Of a DNA stretch of 64,000 nucleotides, positions 45,021-57,739 are shown one piece after another. A program made the translations under genes and the position numbers. Origin of the DNA: Musa acuminata AAA Group (taxonomy: Eukaryota > Streptophyta > Magnoliopsida > Zingiberales > Musaceae); NCBI RefSeq assembly GCF_036884655.1, contig NC_088345.1, positions 34,307,501-34,371,500 of the forward strand, in the 5' to 3' direction. Each line of letters opens with the position of its first letter. Position 1 is the first letter of the stretch. A model generated the notes under the pieces. It made no database searches and had not been told where the DNA came from. It saw nothing but the letters and a program-made list of their open reading frames with translations.

Positions 45021-46629
45021 TGTTGAATATCGAATTTTGATGATGAAACCAATTGATAAGTGTTTATGTTTTAATCTGTGTTTTGAGTGACATAGGATGC
45101 TTTGATCAGGATGAGACAATTAAAACAGGAAGAATCATGTTGTGCTGGGGGAAAACATGTCAGAAGATTGGACGTCGAGCCGGTCGATCGGTCGACGTAT
45201 CGACAGAAGGCTTCGGGCTATAGATTCAGGCATCAGGCCAAGAAGAGCAAATATTGTGCCAAGGGTAACGAAGTTATGGAGTCAATTAGCCGATTAGACA
45301 ATAGGTCGCAAGAGAGGATGATGTGCTGAAGAATCAGACGAAGCGTCGAGGGACCAATGACATGTCGGACAACATGATTAATACTTAGTATTAATTGTTT
45401 AGATCAAAGTGTGTTTTACATGTGTAGGATTAACTACGATAGTAAGACATGAAGCAAAATGAAGTCCCGGAGTCAAGGACGAGATTTCGTTGGGAGTTCG
45501 AGAGTTCATCGGAAGTCCGAATGTTCGTCGGAAGTTCTGGCGGAACCAGTCAAGAAGTCTCAGAGCTTGCTAGAGAAGCTCGTCGGAACTCGCCAAGAAG
45601 ATTGTCATGAAGTCCAGGAGCTTGCCGGGAGTCCGTCGGAACATTGCCGAGAGATCGTCGGAAGTTCGCTGGAAGATCGTCGGAAGCTCCCCGGAAGAAT
45701 AGACTTACAGACTTGTTTAGCTTAGATTATGTCTTAGATTTTGTAGTTAACACATAATTGGGTTTGGATTTGGGCTAACCCAATTAGGGGCCAACTAGCC
45801 CATGTAAGGACTGTGTTGGGCCCAATAAGAGGCCCAAACAATGCCTCAATAAGTCTCACCGTCATGGCACAGTCTTCGAGACTATGTCAAGTGGTGGTGC
45901 CGCTAGTCTGGATGGTTATACCACCCTTGGCAGGGTGCTAGGCGGTGGTACTGCCAGTCCAAGCAGTGGTACCGTTAGCACTACCCCCCAAGCGGTGGTA
46001 CTACCCAGGGCAATGTTAGTGTTAGACTGACACTGGGTGGTGGTACCGCCCATCCTTGGGGAACCCGGGATGGGAAAGTTTTAGGCTCTAAGTTTGAATC
46101 AACTTGAAGCCTATAAATACCCTTCTCATCCCTCGTTAAAGCACACAAGCATAGAGAGTTTAAAAGTAGAAAAATGCTATTGTAATATCTTGTGAGAATC
46201 CTCCTCTTTGAGTCTAAGTTTTAGAATAGTTTGAGAGGAGTGAGTGCTTGTAAGGGTTGTCTCCTAAACCCGATAAATGGAGAAGAGGGGTGTAAGAAGG
46301 AGGTTGATCTTCGCCTATAAAGGAAGATCGATAGTGGATGCCGGTGGCCTCAACGGAAGAGGAATCAGCGGAGTGGATGTAGGTCACGACGACCAAACCA
46401 CTATAAAATTGGCATGTTCTCTGGTTTGCATATACTTCCTGCCATTTATATACTGCAAACTGAATCTTTACTTGCCCACTGCATTCACTTCATAAATGTA
46501 TGCTTTCAAAGCTAAGTTTCCGAAATCGATTTTCATCAGAATCGATTTTATCGTACGAAAGTTTTTGAAGACGTGATTTTACCGCTGCACTAATTCACCC
46601 CCCCCTTAGTGCCGACCCTGATCATAACA
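45021..46629 (+). repeat. Element B 5' LTR
   Basis: It runs from TGTTGAATATCG to GATCATAACA. The U3 repeats are at 45890-46060 and the TATA box at 46112-46119. Confidence 0.92.
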
Positions 46630-46631
46630 AT

Positions 46632-46643
46632 TGGTATCAGAGC
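46632..46643 (+). other. Element B primer-binding site (tRNA-iMet)
   Basis: TGGTATCAGAGC, intact, 2 bp after the LTR. Confidence 0.92.
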
Positions 46644-46679
46644 GAGGTTCACTCTCAGTTGGATTAAAACCTAAGAGAG

Positions 46680-48718
46680 ATGGCATTTGCCGGAAACTAA
46701 GAGGGTCACTCAATTACACGTCCGCCCATGTTCAATGGGATGGATTACACCTATTGGAAGACTAGAATGTGAATCTTCCTAATTTCTATGGATTTTGAGC
46801 TTTGAAATATTGTAGAAAATGGATTTCAAAAGTCTTCTCTTCCATGATCAATTAGAATGAATTGGAGAAGAAGACTTTTGCTTTAAATGCCAAGGCTATG
46901 AATGTCTTGTTTTGTGCTCTAGATAAAAATGAGTTCAATCGAGCTTCGATTTGTGAAACGGCTTTTAATATTTGGCACACACTTGAAGTGACTCACGAAG
47001 GCACTAGTAGAGTGAAATAGTTAAAAATAAACCTTTTAGTATATTCTTATGAATTATTTCGAATGAAATCGAGTGAGACCATTGGAGACATGTACACCTG
47101 TTTTACGGATGTCGTCAATGGTCTAAAAGGACTTGGTAAAAGTTTTTTGGATTTTGAGCTTGTTAATAAAGTTTTAAGATCCCTTCCAAAGAGTTGGGAC
47201 TCTAAAGTCACAGTCATTCAAGTGGCCAAAGATTTAAATAACTTTCTTCTTGAAGAACTAATTGGGTTGCTAATGACCTATGAAATGACAAGCAAAGCTC
47301 ATGAAGAGTTTGAGAACACCCTTCCAAAGAGCAGGAAGGACATGACACTGAGAACATAAGAAGACTACTTGAGAGAAAACTCAAGTGATGAGGACTTTGA
47401 TGATGACTTGACACTTTTAATAAGAAAATTTTAAAAATTTATTAAAAGAAATAAATATAAAAATTACACTAAAAATAAACTTGAACCCAAGAAAGATCAA
47501 GTAATTTGCTATGAATGCAAGAAATCGGGACACTACAAGAGTGAATGTCCCCAAGCCAAGAATAGGACACCAAAGAAGAAGGCGCTCAAAGCAACATGGG
47601 ATGACTCAAGCCCATCCAAAGAAGAGGAGCCTACCAACACCGAGCAAGTTACTCACTATGCACTAATGGCCATTGGAGATGAGGTATCAAGTTCAATTGA
47701 TGCAAATTTATCATTTGATGAATTATTAAATGCTTTTCATGATTTATTTGATGAATACAAAATAATTAGCAAAAAATATAAATTATTAAAAAAGGAGCAT
47801 TATTCTCTTATTAGTAATTTAAAAATTGAGCATAATGATAGTTTAGCTCCATATACGAAATGTCATGATTTAGAAATACTTCAAAAAGAAAACTTTCTAC
47901 TCAAGGATACCTTGAAAAAATTTGAGGTTGGTAGCAAGTCCTTGAATATTATCCTTACCAATAAGGGTCACATTCATAAAAGAAGTAGAATCAGATTTAT
48001 GAGTAGCTCTCACCAAAATCCAACCACCTTCGTTAAAGGCCCTATCTTGTATATTTCACTCTAAAACAAATGTAACTTTTGTTGCAAACGTGGATATCAT
48101 TGTCCATTTAAAAAGGTTAGTCCACACAAATTGATATAGGTTCCTAAAGGAATCGTAAAAAATTTCATGCAACATGATAAAAAATTTAGATCGATTTTTA
48201 AGGCACCTAAAGTCAAATGAGTACCTAAAAATCATCCTATTTTGTAGAAACATAAACCATCACAAGCTAGGAATAAGAGATGGTACCTTGATAGTGGATG
48301 CTCAAGGCATATGACCGGAGATCCATCTCAATTCTCTAAGCTCACTAGCATAGACGAAGGATATGTCACCTTCGGAGACAACAATAAGGGTAACATCATT
48401 GGCAAACAAACCATAGGTAACAAATCCAACTTCTTTATTGAAGATGTTTTGTTAGTTGATGGTTTAAAATATAACTTCTTGAGCATTAGTCAATTATGTG
48501 ATAAAGAATATATTGTTAAATTTGAATCTAATGCTTGCATTATTAAAAAACCACACAAAAACACATCTATGATTGCATTAAAACAAAATAACGTATACAC
48601 CATTGATATTAATGATCTTTGTAATGAAATATGTTTTTCAGTTTTGAATGATAATACATGGATTTGGCATAAAAGAAAAAAACATGCATGTATGAAATCA
48701 ATTAATAAGTTGAAATAA
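46680..48718 (+). pseudogene. Element B gag-protease-pre-integrase pseudogene
   Basis: The gag start is ATG 46680 (MAFAGN), with a stop a few codons later and further stops and a frameshift up to about 47060. Open pieces are 47063-47359 (UBN2 C-terminal part, DMYTCFTDVVNGLKGLG), a complete CCHC knuckle at 47507-47548 (CYECKKSGHYKSEC), 47666-48064 (the coiled gag tail) and 48311-48718. The last begins inside the protease (DSGCSRHMTGD starts near 48290) and holds ISQLCDKEYIVKFES and WIWHKRKKHACMKS, where the pre-integrase region is cut off. A TAG near 48245 separates gag from protease, as in F. Confidence 0.88.
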
Positions 48719-50652
48719 AAAGAGGAAAGTATTTTTCTTGAAAACTTCTCAAATACCTACCTTATCGATTTTTCACTAAGAGATCAATAAAATTATTTAT
48801 GCCATTTTGAATCTCTTGAAAGTAATGTTGAGATTTTGATTATTTGAATTTGAAATGAGTTTTATCAAAATCATGATCTTGATTTCTTGGAATAGCATGA
48901 GATTTCCTTGGATGATCATTTTGATTATTTAAAAGGAGATTTATTGAAATGATTCATGGAAATTTTAGATTCATGACTTGATCCTTCATTTGTTTATGAG
49001 ATGGTTAAAATCTTTGTACCTTTGAATTCTTCCCTTCTCCTTTTGATTTTTAAAATTATGCATGTTATATGTTGAAGATTTGAAACCATGTTTTGATAAC
49101 ATGCATACCCAAGAAAAGTTAATTTGACAAATTGAATGAATTGAAAATGAATGATGATTTTTCTCTTGAATATAACTTGTAATATATTTTTTTGAATCAT
49201 CATCTTGATTTCTCAATATTCGACACATGAGATTTTTCTATGAATCAAGATTTTTCATACTATGATTCTTCTTAGTATTCACTAAAAAGGATGTATTCAA
49301 ATTAACCATGATATGCTACTTGATATCTTGATAATTTATTACTTGAATTTTAGTATGTAAAATTCCTTGTATTCATGAAATTTGTCATCACCAAAATTCT
49401 CTTTATATTTTGAATGTGATGAAATAAAATTATGTATGAAATACAAATGAGAAGTTAATGATCATGCATGATAAGATGTAATGAATTTTGACATTTAGAT
49501 ACCATCATTTGAAAAGTTATGATCATGTTGCCAAAATGATGTATCATGAATGCTTGAATATCATGTGTGATATGCCCATGATCATAATTGATTTATGTGC
49601 ATAATGCATGAAGTAAGGATGATATGTAAAGTTTTGGAATTGTGCATGTTTTAATTTGAAACTAGGATGATACACAAACATATTGAAAAAGGATTAATAC
49701 TTTACCTTTGTCATGATGTAGAAATTGATGTAAAGGGTCTTCCCTTCTTTTTGACAATGATAAAGGGGGAGCAAAACTTGCTAGAAAGCAAATTTGCTAG
49801 CTTGCACAATTCGAAAAGAGGCAAACTTGCTAGCTTGCTAATCTAAAAAAGGAAGCAAGAAGTGCTATCTTGCAAATCTCAAGAGAAGCAATGTTTGCCA
49901 AGTTACACATTTCAAAAAGAGGCAAAATAGTCCATCTTGCACATCTCAAAAGATGTAAAATTTTACTAAATTTTTATGTGTAAAATTTGATAACTTGCAT
50001 ACTATAAATTTGCATACCAAAAGTGCTATCTTGCCTATCTCAAGATGCAAAACATGCAAACTTGCACTTTGCAACGAAAGCAAAATTACTAGCTCAAACA
50101 TTGCAAAGGAAAAAAAAATTTGCTAGCTTGCAATTTGCATATTTTAAGAAGCAAAAGTTGCTTTCTTGAACATCTCTAATTTGCTAGTTAGCATGATGTA
50201 GAACATGCTATCTTGAACATTATAAAGAAATGCTATCTTGCACATCACAAAGAAAAGCAAATATGCTAATTTTCACATCTTTAAATTTGCTAGCTTGTAT
50301 GTTGTAAAACTTGCATATCTAAAACTTGATAGCATGAATGTTCTAAGCATGATATAACACATGCTAAATTTTTTAGCTTCAAATTGCATGATGATAAAAC
50401 TTGAAATTATGTTTTTCATGCAATGAGTTGAACTTATGTTTCCAAACACATGAATAGTTGGACTTCTCCTTTTTGTTGATGACAAAGGGGGAGAAGTATG
50501 TTGATGTCATGCATGATTTTATCATGACATATTTACTTAGATTTTTGAATCCAAGAGTTATATGCCATATTGATAGGGGGAGTTTATTTAAACTCCGGGA
50601 GTTAAGGTTAACTCCGTTGTCGATTGGTTGTCATTATCAAATTGGGAGAGAT
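48719..50652 (+). other. Element B 3' non-coding region
   Basis: It is AT-rich with no pol. A purine tract (GATAAAGGGGGAGC) lies near 49759, then GCTAGCTTGCA-type repeats to about 50330, a second tract (GACAAAGGGGGAGAAG) near 50480, hairpins at 50579-50596 and 50598-50615, and a damaged polypurine tract (AATTGGGAGAGAT) against the 3' LTR. Confidence 0.8.
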
Positions 50653-52261
50653 TGTTGACTCAGATTTTGATGATGAAACCAATTGATAAGTGTTTATATT
50701 TTAATCTGCGTTTTGAGTGACGCAGGATGCTTCGACCAGGATGAGATAATTAAATCAAGAAGAATCATGTTGTGCCGGGGGAAAACATGTCAGAAGATTG
50801 GATGTCGAGCCGGTGGATCGGTCGACATGTTGACAAAAGGCTTCGGGCCATGGATTCAGGCATCGGGCCAAGAAGAGCAGATATTGCACTAAGGATATCA
50901 GAGTTACAAAGTCAACTAGCCAATTGGGCAATAGGCCGCAAGAGAGGACGATGTGCCGAAGAATCGGATGAAGCGTCGAGGGACCAATGACATATCGGAC
51001 AACATGATAAATGCTTAGTATTAATTGTCTAGATCGAAGTGTGTTTTACATGTGTAGGATTAACTACGATAGCAAGGCATGAAGCAAAATGAAGTCCCGA
51101 AGTCAAGGACGTAATTTCGTTAGGAGTTCGAGAGTTCGTCGAAAGTCTAGACGTTCGTCGGAAGTTCTGGCGGAACCAACTGAGAAGTCACGGAGCTTGC
51201 TAGAGAAGCTCATCGAAACTCACCAAGAAGATCGTCTGAAGTCCAGGAGCTTATCGGGAGTCCACCGGAATAGTGCCGAGAGATCGTCGGAAGTTCACCG
51301 GAAGATTGCCAAAATCTCGCCAGAAGAATAGACTTACAGACTTGTTTAACTCAGATTACGTCTTAGATTTCATAGTTAGCAAGTAATTGGGTTTGGATTT
51401 AGGCCAACCCAATTAGGAGCCAGCTAGGCCCATGTAAGAACTGTGTTAGGCCCAATAAGAGGCCCAAATAGTACCCCAAGAAGTATCACCGTTATGGCAC
51501 GATCTTCGAGACTATATAAGACGGTGGTACTACCAGTCTGGGCGATTGTACCACCCTTGGCAGGGTGCCTGGTGATAGTACCGCCAGACCTGGGTGATGG
51601 TACCGCCCAAGGCAGTGTTAGTGTCAGACTGACATTGGGCGGTGGTACCGCCTAGCGCAGGCGATGGTATCGCCCGTGCCCAAGGAACCCAGGATAGGAA
51701 AGTTTTAGGCTCCAAGTTTGAATCAACTTGAAGCCTATAAATACCCTTCTCATCTCTAGTTAAAGCACACTAGCATAGAGAGTTTAAAAGTAGAAAAACG
51801 CTATTGCAATCTCTTGTGAGAATCTTCCTCTTTGAGTCTAAGTGTTAGAATAGTTTGAGAGGAGTGAGTGCTTGTAAGGGTTATCTCCTAAACCCGGTAA
51901 AAGGAGAAGAGGGGTATAAGAAGGAGGTTGATCTTCGCCTATAAAGGAAGATCGATAGTGGATGCTGGTGGCCTCGATGGACGAGGAATCGTCGGAGTGG
52001 ATTTAGGTCACGACGATCGAACCACTATAAAATTGGCGTGTTCTCTGGTTTGCATTTACTTCCTACCATTTACATACTACAAACTGAATCTTTACTTGCC
52101 TACTGTATTCACTTCATAAACATACGCTTTCAAAGCTAAGTTTTCGAAATTGATTTTCATCGGAATTGATTTTATCGTATGAAAGTTTTTTAAGATGTGA
52201 TTTTACCGTTGCACTAATTCACGCCCCCCCCGCCCTCTTATTGTCGACCCCGATCCTAACA
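50653..52261 (+). repeat. Element B 3' LTR
   Basis: It begins TGTTGACTCAG; relative to other copies four bases (AATC) are missing after TGTTG. The TATA box is at 51736-51743. It ends GATCCTAACA. Confidence 0.9.
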
Positions 52262-52266
52262 CAAAC

Positions 52267-52455
52267 ACTTGATAGTTGGCACTTCTCCTTTTTATTGATG
52301 ACAAAGGGAGAGAAGTATGATATTATGTATAAGTTTATGATAACATGTTGCTTGGATTTTTGAATCCAAGAGTCTCTATCAATATGGAATATTGATAGGG
52401 GGAGTTTGTTTAAACTCTATCATTAATTGGTTGTCATTATCAAAAAGGGGGAGAT
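52267..52455 (+). other. Element A interior, right part with hairpins and polypurine tract
   Basis: It resumes the A interior after B. The purine tract GACAAAGGGAGAGAAG lies near 52302, a CTTGGATT...AATCCAAG hairpin at 52351-52370, an inverted repeat at 52377-52397 and the polypurine tract AAAAAGGGGGAGAT at 52442-52455. Confidence 0.85.
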
Positions 52456-53176
52456 TGTTGAATCTCAGATTTTGATAATGAAACCAATTGATAAGTGTTT
52501 ATGATTTGATCTGCGTTTTGAGTGACGCACGATGCTTCGATCAGGAAGAGATAATTAAAGCAAGAAGAATCAGGTTGGGCCAGAGGAAAACATCTCAAAT
52601 GATTGGATGTCGGGTTGGAGGATCGGTCGACGTATCGACAGAAGGCTTCGAGCCATGGATTCGGGCATTGGGCCAAGAAGAGCGGATATTGAGCTAAGGA
52701 TATTGGGGTTGCAGAGTCAATTAACCGATTGGGCAATAGGCCACAAGAGAGGATGATGCGTCGAAGAATCAAATGAAGCGTCAATGGACCAATGACATGC
52801 TGGACAACATGATTCAAGCTTAGTAATAATTATCTAGATCGAAGTATGTTTTTACATGTGTAGGATTAACTATGATAGCAAGACATAAAGCAAAATGAAA
52901 TCCTGGAGTCAAGAACGTGATTTCGTTGAGAGTTCGAGAGTTTGTTAGAAGTCCGGACGTTCATCAGAAGTTCTACCAGAACCAACCGAGAAGTCAAGGA
53001 GTTTGCCAAATAAGCTTGTTAGAACTCGCCGAGAAGATCGTCGTGAAGTCTACGAGCTTCCCGGGAGTCCGTTAGAATATTATCGAGAGATCGTCGGAAG
53101 TTCGTTGGAAGATTGCCGAAAGCTCGCCAAAAGAAACTGGACTTATGGGCTTGTTTAGCTTAGTAAATGTCTTAGA

Positions 53177-53239
53177 AAGATAACCTTTACAAGCACACAC
53201 ACACCTCCTAAATAGAATTCTAGACTTAGACTAGAGGAT
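53177..53239 (-). repeat. Inverted C-type LTR scrap in A's 3' LTR
   Basis: GATAACCTTTACAAGCACAC and the following GAATTCTAGACTTAGACTAG are the reverse complement of the C LTR around 54467-54530 (TCTAGTCTAAGTCTAGAATTC ... GTGCTTGTAAAGG). The scrap is not bounded by a duplication that I can see. Confidence 0.75.
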
Positions 53240-53277
53240 GCTTCGATCAGGGAGAGACAATTAAAGTAGGAAGAATC

Positions 53278-54872
53278 TGTTAAATCTTATATTTTGATGA
53301 TGAAACCAATTGATAAGAGTTTATGATTTGATCTGTGTTTTTAGTGATGTAGGATGTTTCGATCAGGATGAGACAATTAAAGCAAGAAGAATCATGTTAG
53401 ACCGGTGGAACATGTCAAAAGATTGGACATCGAGCCAAAGGATCGATCGACGTATCGATAGAAGGCTTCGGGCTATAGATTCAGGCATCGGGCCAAGAAG
53501 AGCGGATATTGTGCCAAGGATATCGGAGTTACGGAGTCAACTAGTCGATTGGGCAATAGGTCGCAAGAGAGGACGATGCGCCAAAGAATCGGATGAAGCA
53601 TCGATGGACCAATGACATACTGGACAACATGATTCAAGCTTAGTAATAATTGTCTAGATCGAAGTGTATTTTTACATGTGCCGGATTAACTACGATAGCA
53701 AGGCATAAAGCAAAATGAAGTCCCGGAGTCCTGAACGCGATTTTGTTGGGAGTTTAAGAGTTCATTGGAAGTCTGGACGTTTATTGGAAGTTCTACAAGA
53801 ACCAGCCGAGAAGTCTTGGAGCTTGCCAGAGAAGCTCGTCGGAACTCACTAAAAAGATCGTTGTGAAGTCCAAGAGCTTACTGGGAGTCCGTTGGAACAT
53901 TGCCGAGAGATCGTCGGAAGTTCGTCGAAAGATCGCTAGAAGCTTGTCGGAAGAAACTAGACTTACGGACTTGTTTAGCTTAGGAAATATAGTAGAATTT
54001 ATAGTTAGCATGTAATTGAGATTGGAATTGGGCCAACCCAATAAGGGGTCAGTTAGGCCCAAGTAAGAACTATGTTGGGCCCAATAAAAAGGCCTAAATA
54101 GTGCCCCAAGAGGTGACACCATCGTGGCACAATCTCTGAGACTGTGTCAAGCAGTGGTACCGTTGGTCTGTGCGATGGTACTACCCAGACATAGCCTCCG
54201 AGAGGCTATAGGTGGTGGTACAGCCAGACTAGGTGGTGGCACCGCCCAGTGCAGTGTTAGTGTCAAACTGACACTAGCGGTGGTACCGCCTAACACAAGC
54301 AGTGGTACTGCCCGGACCTAGAAAACCAGGGATGATATGTTTTTAGGCTCCATGTTTGAATCAACTTAAGGCCTATAAATATCTCTTTCATCCCTGGTTA
54401 ACATATATAAGCACAGAGAGTTTAAAAGTGAAGAAACACTATTATAATCACTTGAGAAATCTCCTCCTCTAGTCTAAGTCTAGAATTCTGTTTAGGAGGA
54501 GTGTGTGTGCTTGTAAAGGTTACCTCCTAAACTTGTGAAAAGGAGAAGAAGGGTGTAAAAGGTGGTTGGCCTTCGCCTATTGAAGGAAGACTGATAGTGG
54601 ATGTCAGTGGCCTCGATAGAAGAGGAATCGACAAAGTGGATGTAGGTCACGATGACCGAACCACTCTAAAATCTGGTTTGCATTTTATCTTGAGTAATTT
54701 ACTTTATTGCAAACCATTTTACTTGCTTACTGCCTTCAATACATTTATGAACATGCTTTCAAGTTAAGCATTTTCGAGTTCAGCTTTTATCGTATGAAAA
54801 GTTTTGGGAACCGACGTATTTTATCTCCGCACTAATTCACCCCCCCTCTTAGCACCGACTTTGTTCCTAACA
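53278..54872 (+). repeat. Element C 5' LTR
   Basis: It runs from TGTTAAATCTTAT to TTGTTCCTAACA, 1595 bp, with a TATA box at 54374-54381 and GGTGGTACC-type U3 repeats at 54155-54315. Confidence 0.92.
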
Positions 54873-54921
54873 ATTAGTATTAGAGCCTCGTGATTTTTTA
54901 TTTGGTTTAACACTCAAGAGA

Positions 54922-55813
54922 AATTGCTCTTTTCAACTTTCAAGAGGGTCACTCTCTCATTCATCCTCCCTTATTCAATGGGACGAACTACACATATTGG
55001 AAAACTCGAATGAGAGTTTTCTTACATTTTTTGGACTTTAATTTATGGAATATTATCGAAAGTGGTTTTCAAAAGTTTTCTACTCCAATGAAAGAATGGA
55101 ATGATTCGTAGAAGAAAACTTTTTCCTTAAATTCTAGAGCTATGAACGCTCTATTTTGTACTTTGGATAAAACTGAGTTTAATCAGGTTTCTAATTGCGA
55201 AACGACTTTCGATATATGGCACACTCTTAAAATCACATACAAAGGCACTAGTAGAGTAAAAGTTTTGAAGATTAATCTTTTAATGAATGATATCAAGCTA
55301 TTTCAAATGAAGTCGAACGAAACTATTATTGACATGTACACCCACTTTACGGATGTCGTCAATAGTTTAAAAGCTCTTTGCAAATGTTTTTCAAATCTTG
55401 AACTTTTGAATAAAGTTTATGCTCACTTTCTAAAACTTAGGACTCTAAAGTAACGACCATACAAGAGGCCAAGGATTTGAACTGTTTTCCACTCGAAGAA
55501 CTAATCGGGTCTTTGATGACCTACGAAATGACCGATGTGGCACAAAACAGACTTAGAACAATTGAAGACCACTCAAGCATAAGCTCAAGTGATGGTGTAT
55601 TTGAACTCCTCACTATGAAATTTAAAAAGTTCATGAAACAAAAATAACACAACTACTTGCTATGAACACAAGAAGAGAGAAGCACTTTGGGATGAATCGA
55701 GCTCCTCCGAAGACGAGGAGAAAATCAACAAAGGCGAGATGGCAAACTATGCCTTAACGGCTTTCGACGATGAGGTAATCAAAATGCCCTTAATTTATTT
55801 TGAAATTACATAA
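54922..55813 (+). pseudogene. Element C gag pseudogene without zinc knuckle
   Basis: The expected start codon reads ATT (AAATTGCTCTTTTC, near 54922). The best open stretch is 55142-55453 (MNALFCTLDKTEFNQ, DMYTHFTDVVNSLKALC). A small deletion then shifts the frame at the LRSL region. The knuckle region starts CYEHKKR and passes to EALWDESSSSED, so most of the CCHC motif is missing, as in H. It ends PLIYFEIT then TAA, matching the end of E's Gag. Confidence 0.85.
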
Positions 55814-57739
55814 TGCTTTTCATGAGTTATTTTAAATTTAGTTTAGAATTAATTTTCTCAAAAATTACATGTATAATAATGAAAATGCAAAAATTAGGAA
55901 TCATGCTAGTAATTTTGAAAATAATCATGAAAATAGCATGTTTATGATGAACAAAATGATTTTGATTAAAAATGCCTTATGAAATCATGTTTGATGATAT
56001 CACGCTTAATGAGTTTATCTTTCTAAATTATGCATGATGATTCTTGTGATTTATGGATTATCGATTTTTACCATAATGAAAATGACTTTTTTGGTTTTAA
56101 AAATGAGACATGTTTTTGATTTGACATAAATGAAATAGGCATGAAATCAATCACTTAAAATAAAACACATAAAAAGGAAAATATATTATCAATGTAATTA
56201 AAATAATGAATCAATTTATATTATGAATTTTGTGAACCATGAAATTGATTTTGATGGTTTGAATTTAATGGGTTTTATTGAAATCACGATCTTGATTTCT
56301 CGAGATTTTTAACTTGAAATCTTTTATGAATCATGATTTCTTACTCTTTATTCACTTGCATTTTGAGAAAATTTTCAATATGAATCATAAGAGTTCTTAT
56401 GTATGAATTGAAATATTTTTCTCCTATGTTTCCTTTTACAATTTACTAAAGAGAATATCTTTTTCAAAATTCATGACTTAAAATTTCATTTGAATATCTT
56501 TTGACCTCCTAAGATCTCTCTTTGAATATTTAAAGAGGAGAATTTTCTAGATGAATCATGATTTTGATGATTAAAGATTTTATATGCATGAATTGAGATC
56601 TTGTTCTCCTATAAGATTAAATGAATTTTATCTATATCATGATCTCCTAAGAATTCTTTTCTTTAATTATTTAAGAGGAGATTTGTTAAAATGAATCATG
56701 GTTTCTCTTGATTTCTCGAACTTTAGACTTGATCTTTCTGTTTTTGATGATTGAAATAATGATTGGAATATTGATACAATTATGAATGATGATTTGGTAT
56801 TATGCATGGTATACTTCAACTTATGATAATGATGCATGCAATGCTTATGCTATTTATTATGATGATGTATGTGATGTATTGCATATGATGATTGAAATTT
56901 CTTTGATTTGAATTCAAGGTTTATCTCAATTATGGCATTTTGAAATAAGAATGAATTCTTTACCTTTGTCATGATTTGAAAATTATTGTAAAGGGAAAAG
57001 AATTACAACATTGTATTCTTTCTTTCTTTTTGACAATGATAAAGGGGGAGTAAAATTGCTAGCTCAAGATGCAAAATTTGGAAACTTGCATATTGCAAAA
57101 GAAGCAAACTTGATAGCTTACTCATCTCAAAAGAGAAGCAAGAAGTGCTATCTTGCAAATCTCAAGATGCACAAATGCAAACTTGCAAATTTTGTAATTT
57201 TGCACATCTTTAAAATTTATGATGATTTAGTGATTATGCATGTTCTAAAATGTTGTAAGATTCACTAGCTTGCATGATGTAGAACTTACTATCTTGAACA
57301 TCACCAAGAAGTGGTATCTTGCCTATCTCAAGAAGCAAAAATATTAACTTGCACATATAGCAAAATTTACAAACTTGTATACTTCAAGAAGCAAGAGTTG
57401 CTTTCTTGAAGATCTCAAAATTACTAGCTTGCATATTTTAAAATGTTATAAAATTATTTCTAGCTTGCATAATGATAAAACCGAATATTATGTTTATTAG
57501 GCGATAATTTAAACTTGTATGTCCAAACACTTGAAAGTTACACTTCTCCTTTTTGTCGATGACAAATGGGGAGAAGTATGATCATGTTACGCATGATGAT
57601 GTGTTCCAAATATTCATGATAAAATTTGCAATGACTTAAATTAAGCTTGAATTCAAAGTTCTATCAAAATGACATATTGATAGGAGGAGTTAAGGTTAAC
57701 TCCGTCATCAATTGGTTGTCATCATCAAAAGGGGGAGAT
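55814..57739 (+). other. Element C 3' non-coding region
   Basis: It is AT-rich, with many short diverged repeats of ATGAATCATGA...TTGATTTCT type at 56200-56730. A purine tract lies near 57031-57050, GCTAGC-type repeats at 57055-57480, a second tract near 57560 and a GGAGTTAAGGTTAACTCC inverted repeat near 57685. No coding signal. Confidence 0.75.

Larger units (their letters stand above)
45021..52261 (+). mobile_element. Element B: copia element with gag and truncated pol
   Basis: The LTRs are 45021-46629 and 50653-52261, both 1609 bp. The flanking 5-mers are CAAAT (45016-45020) and CAAAC (52262-52266); the joined host text matches the equivalent place in C (GTCCAAACACTTGA, near 57532). The primer site is at 46632-46643. 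The interior has a broken gag, protease and the start of the pre-integrase domain, then non-coding sequence. The rest of pol is absent. Confidence 0.92.

Noticed and set aside
53199..53210. CA microsatellite
   Set aside because: Only about five CA units, part of the inverted LTR scrap.
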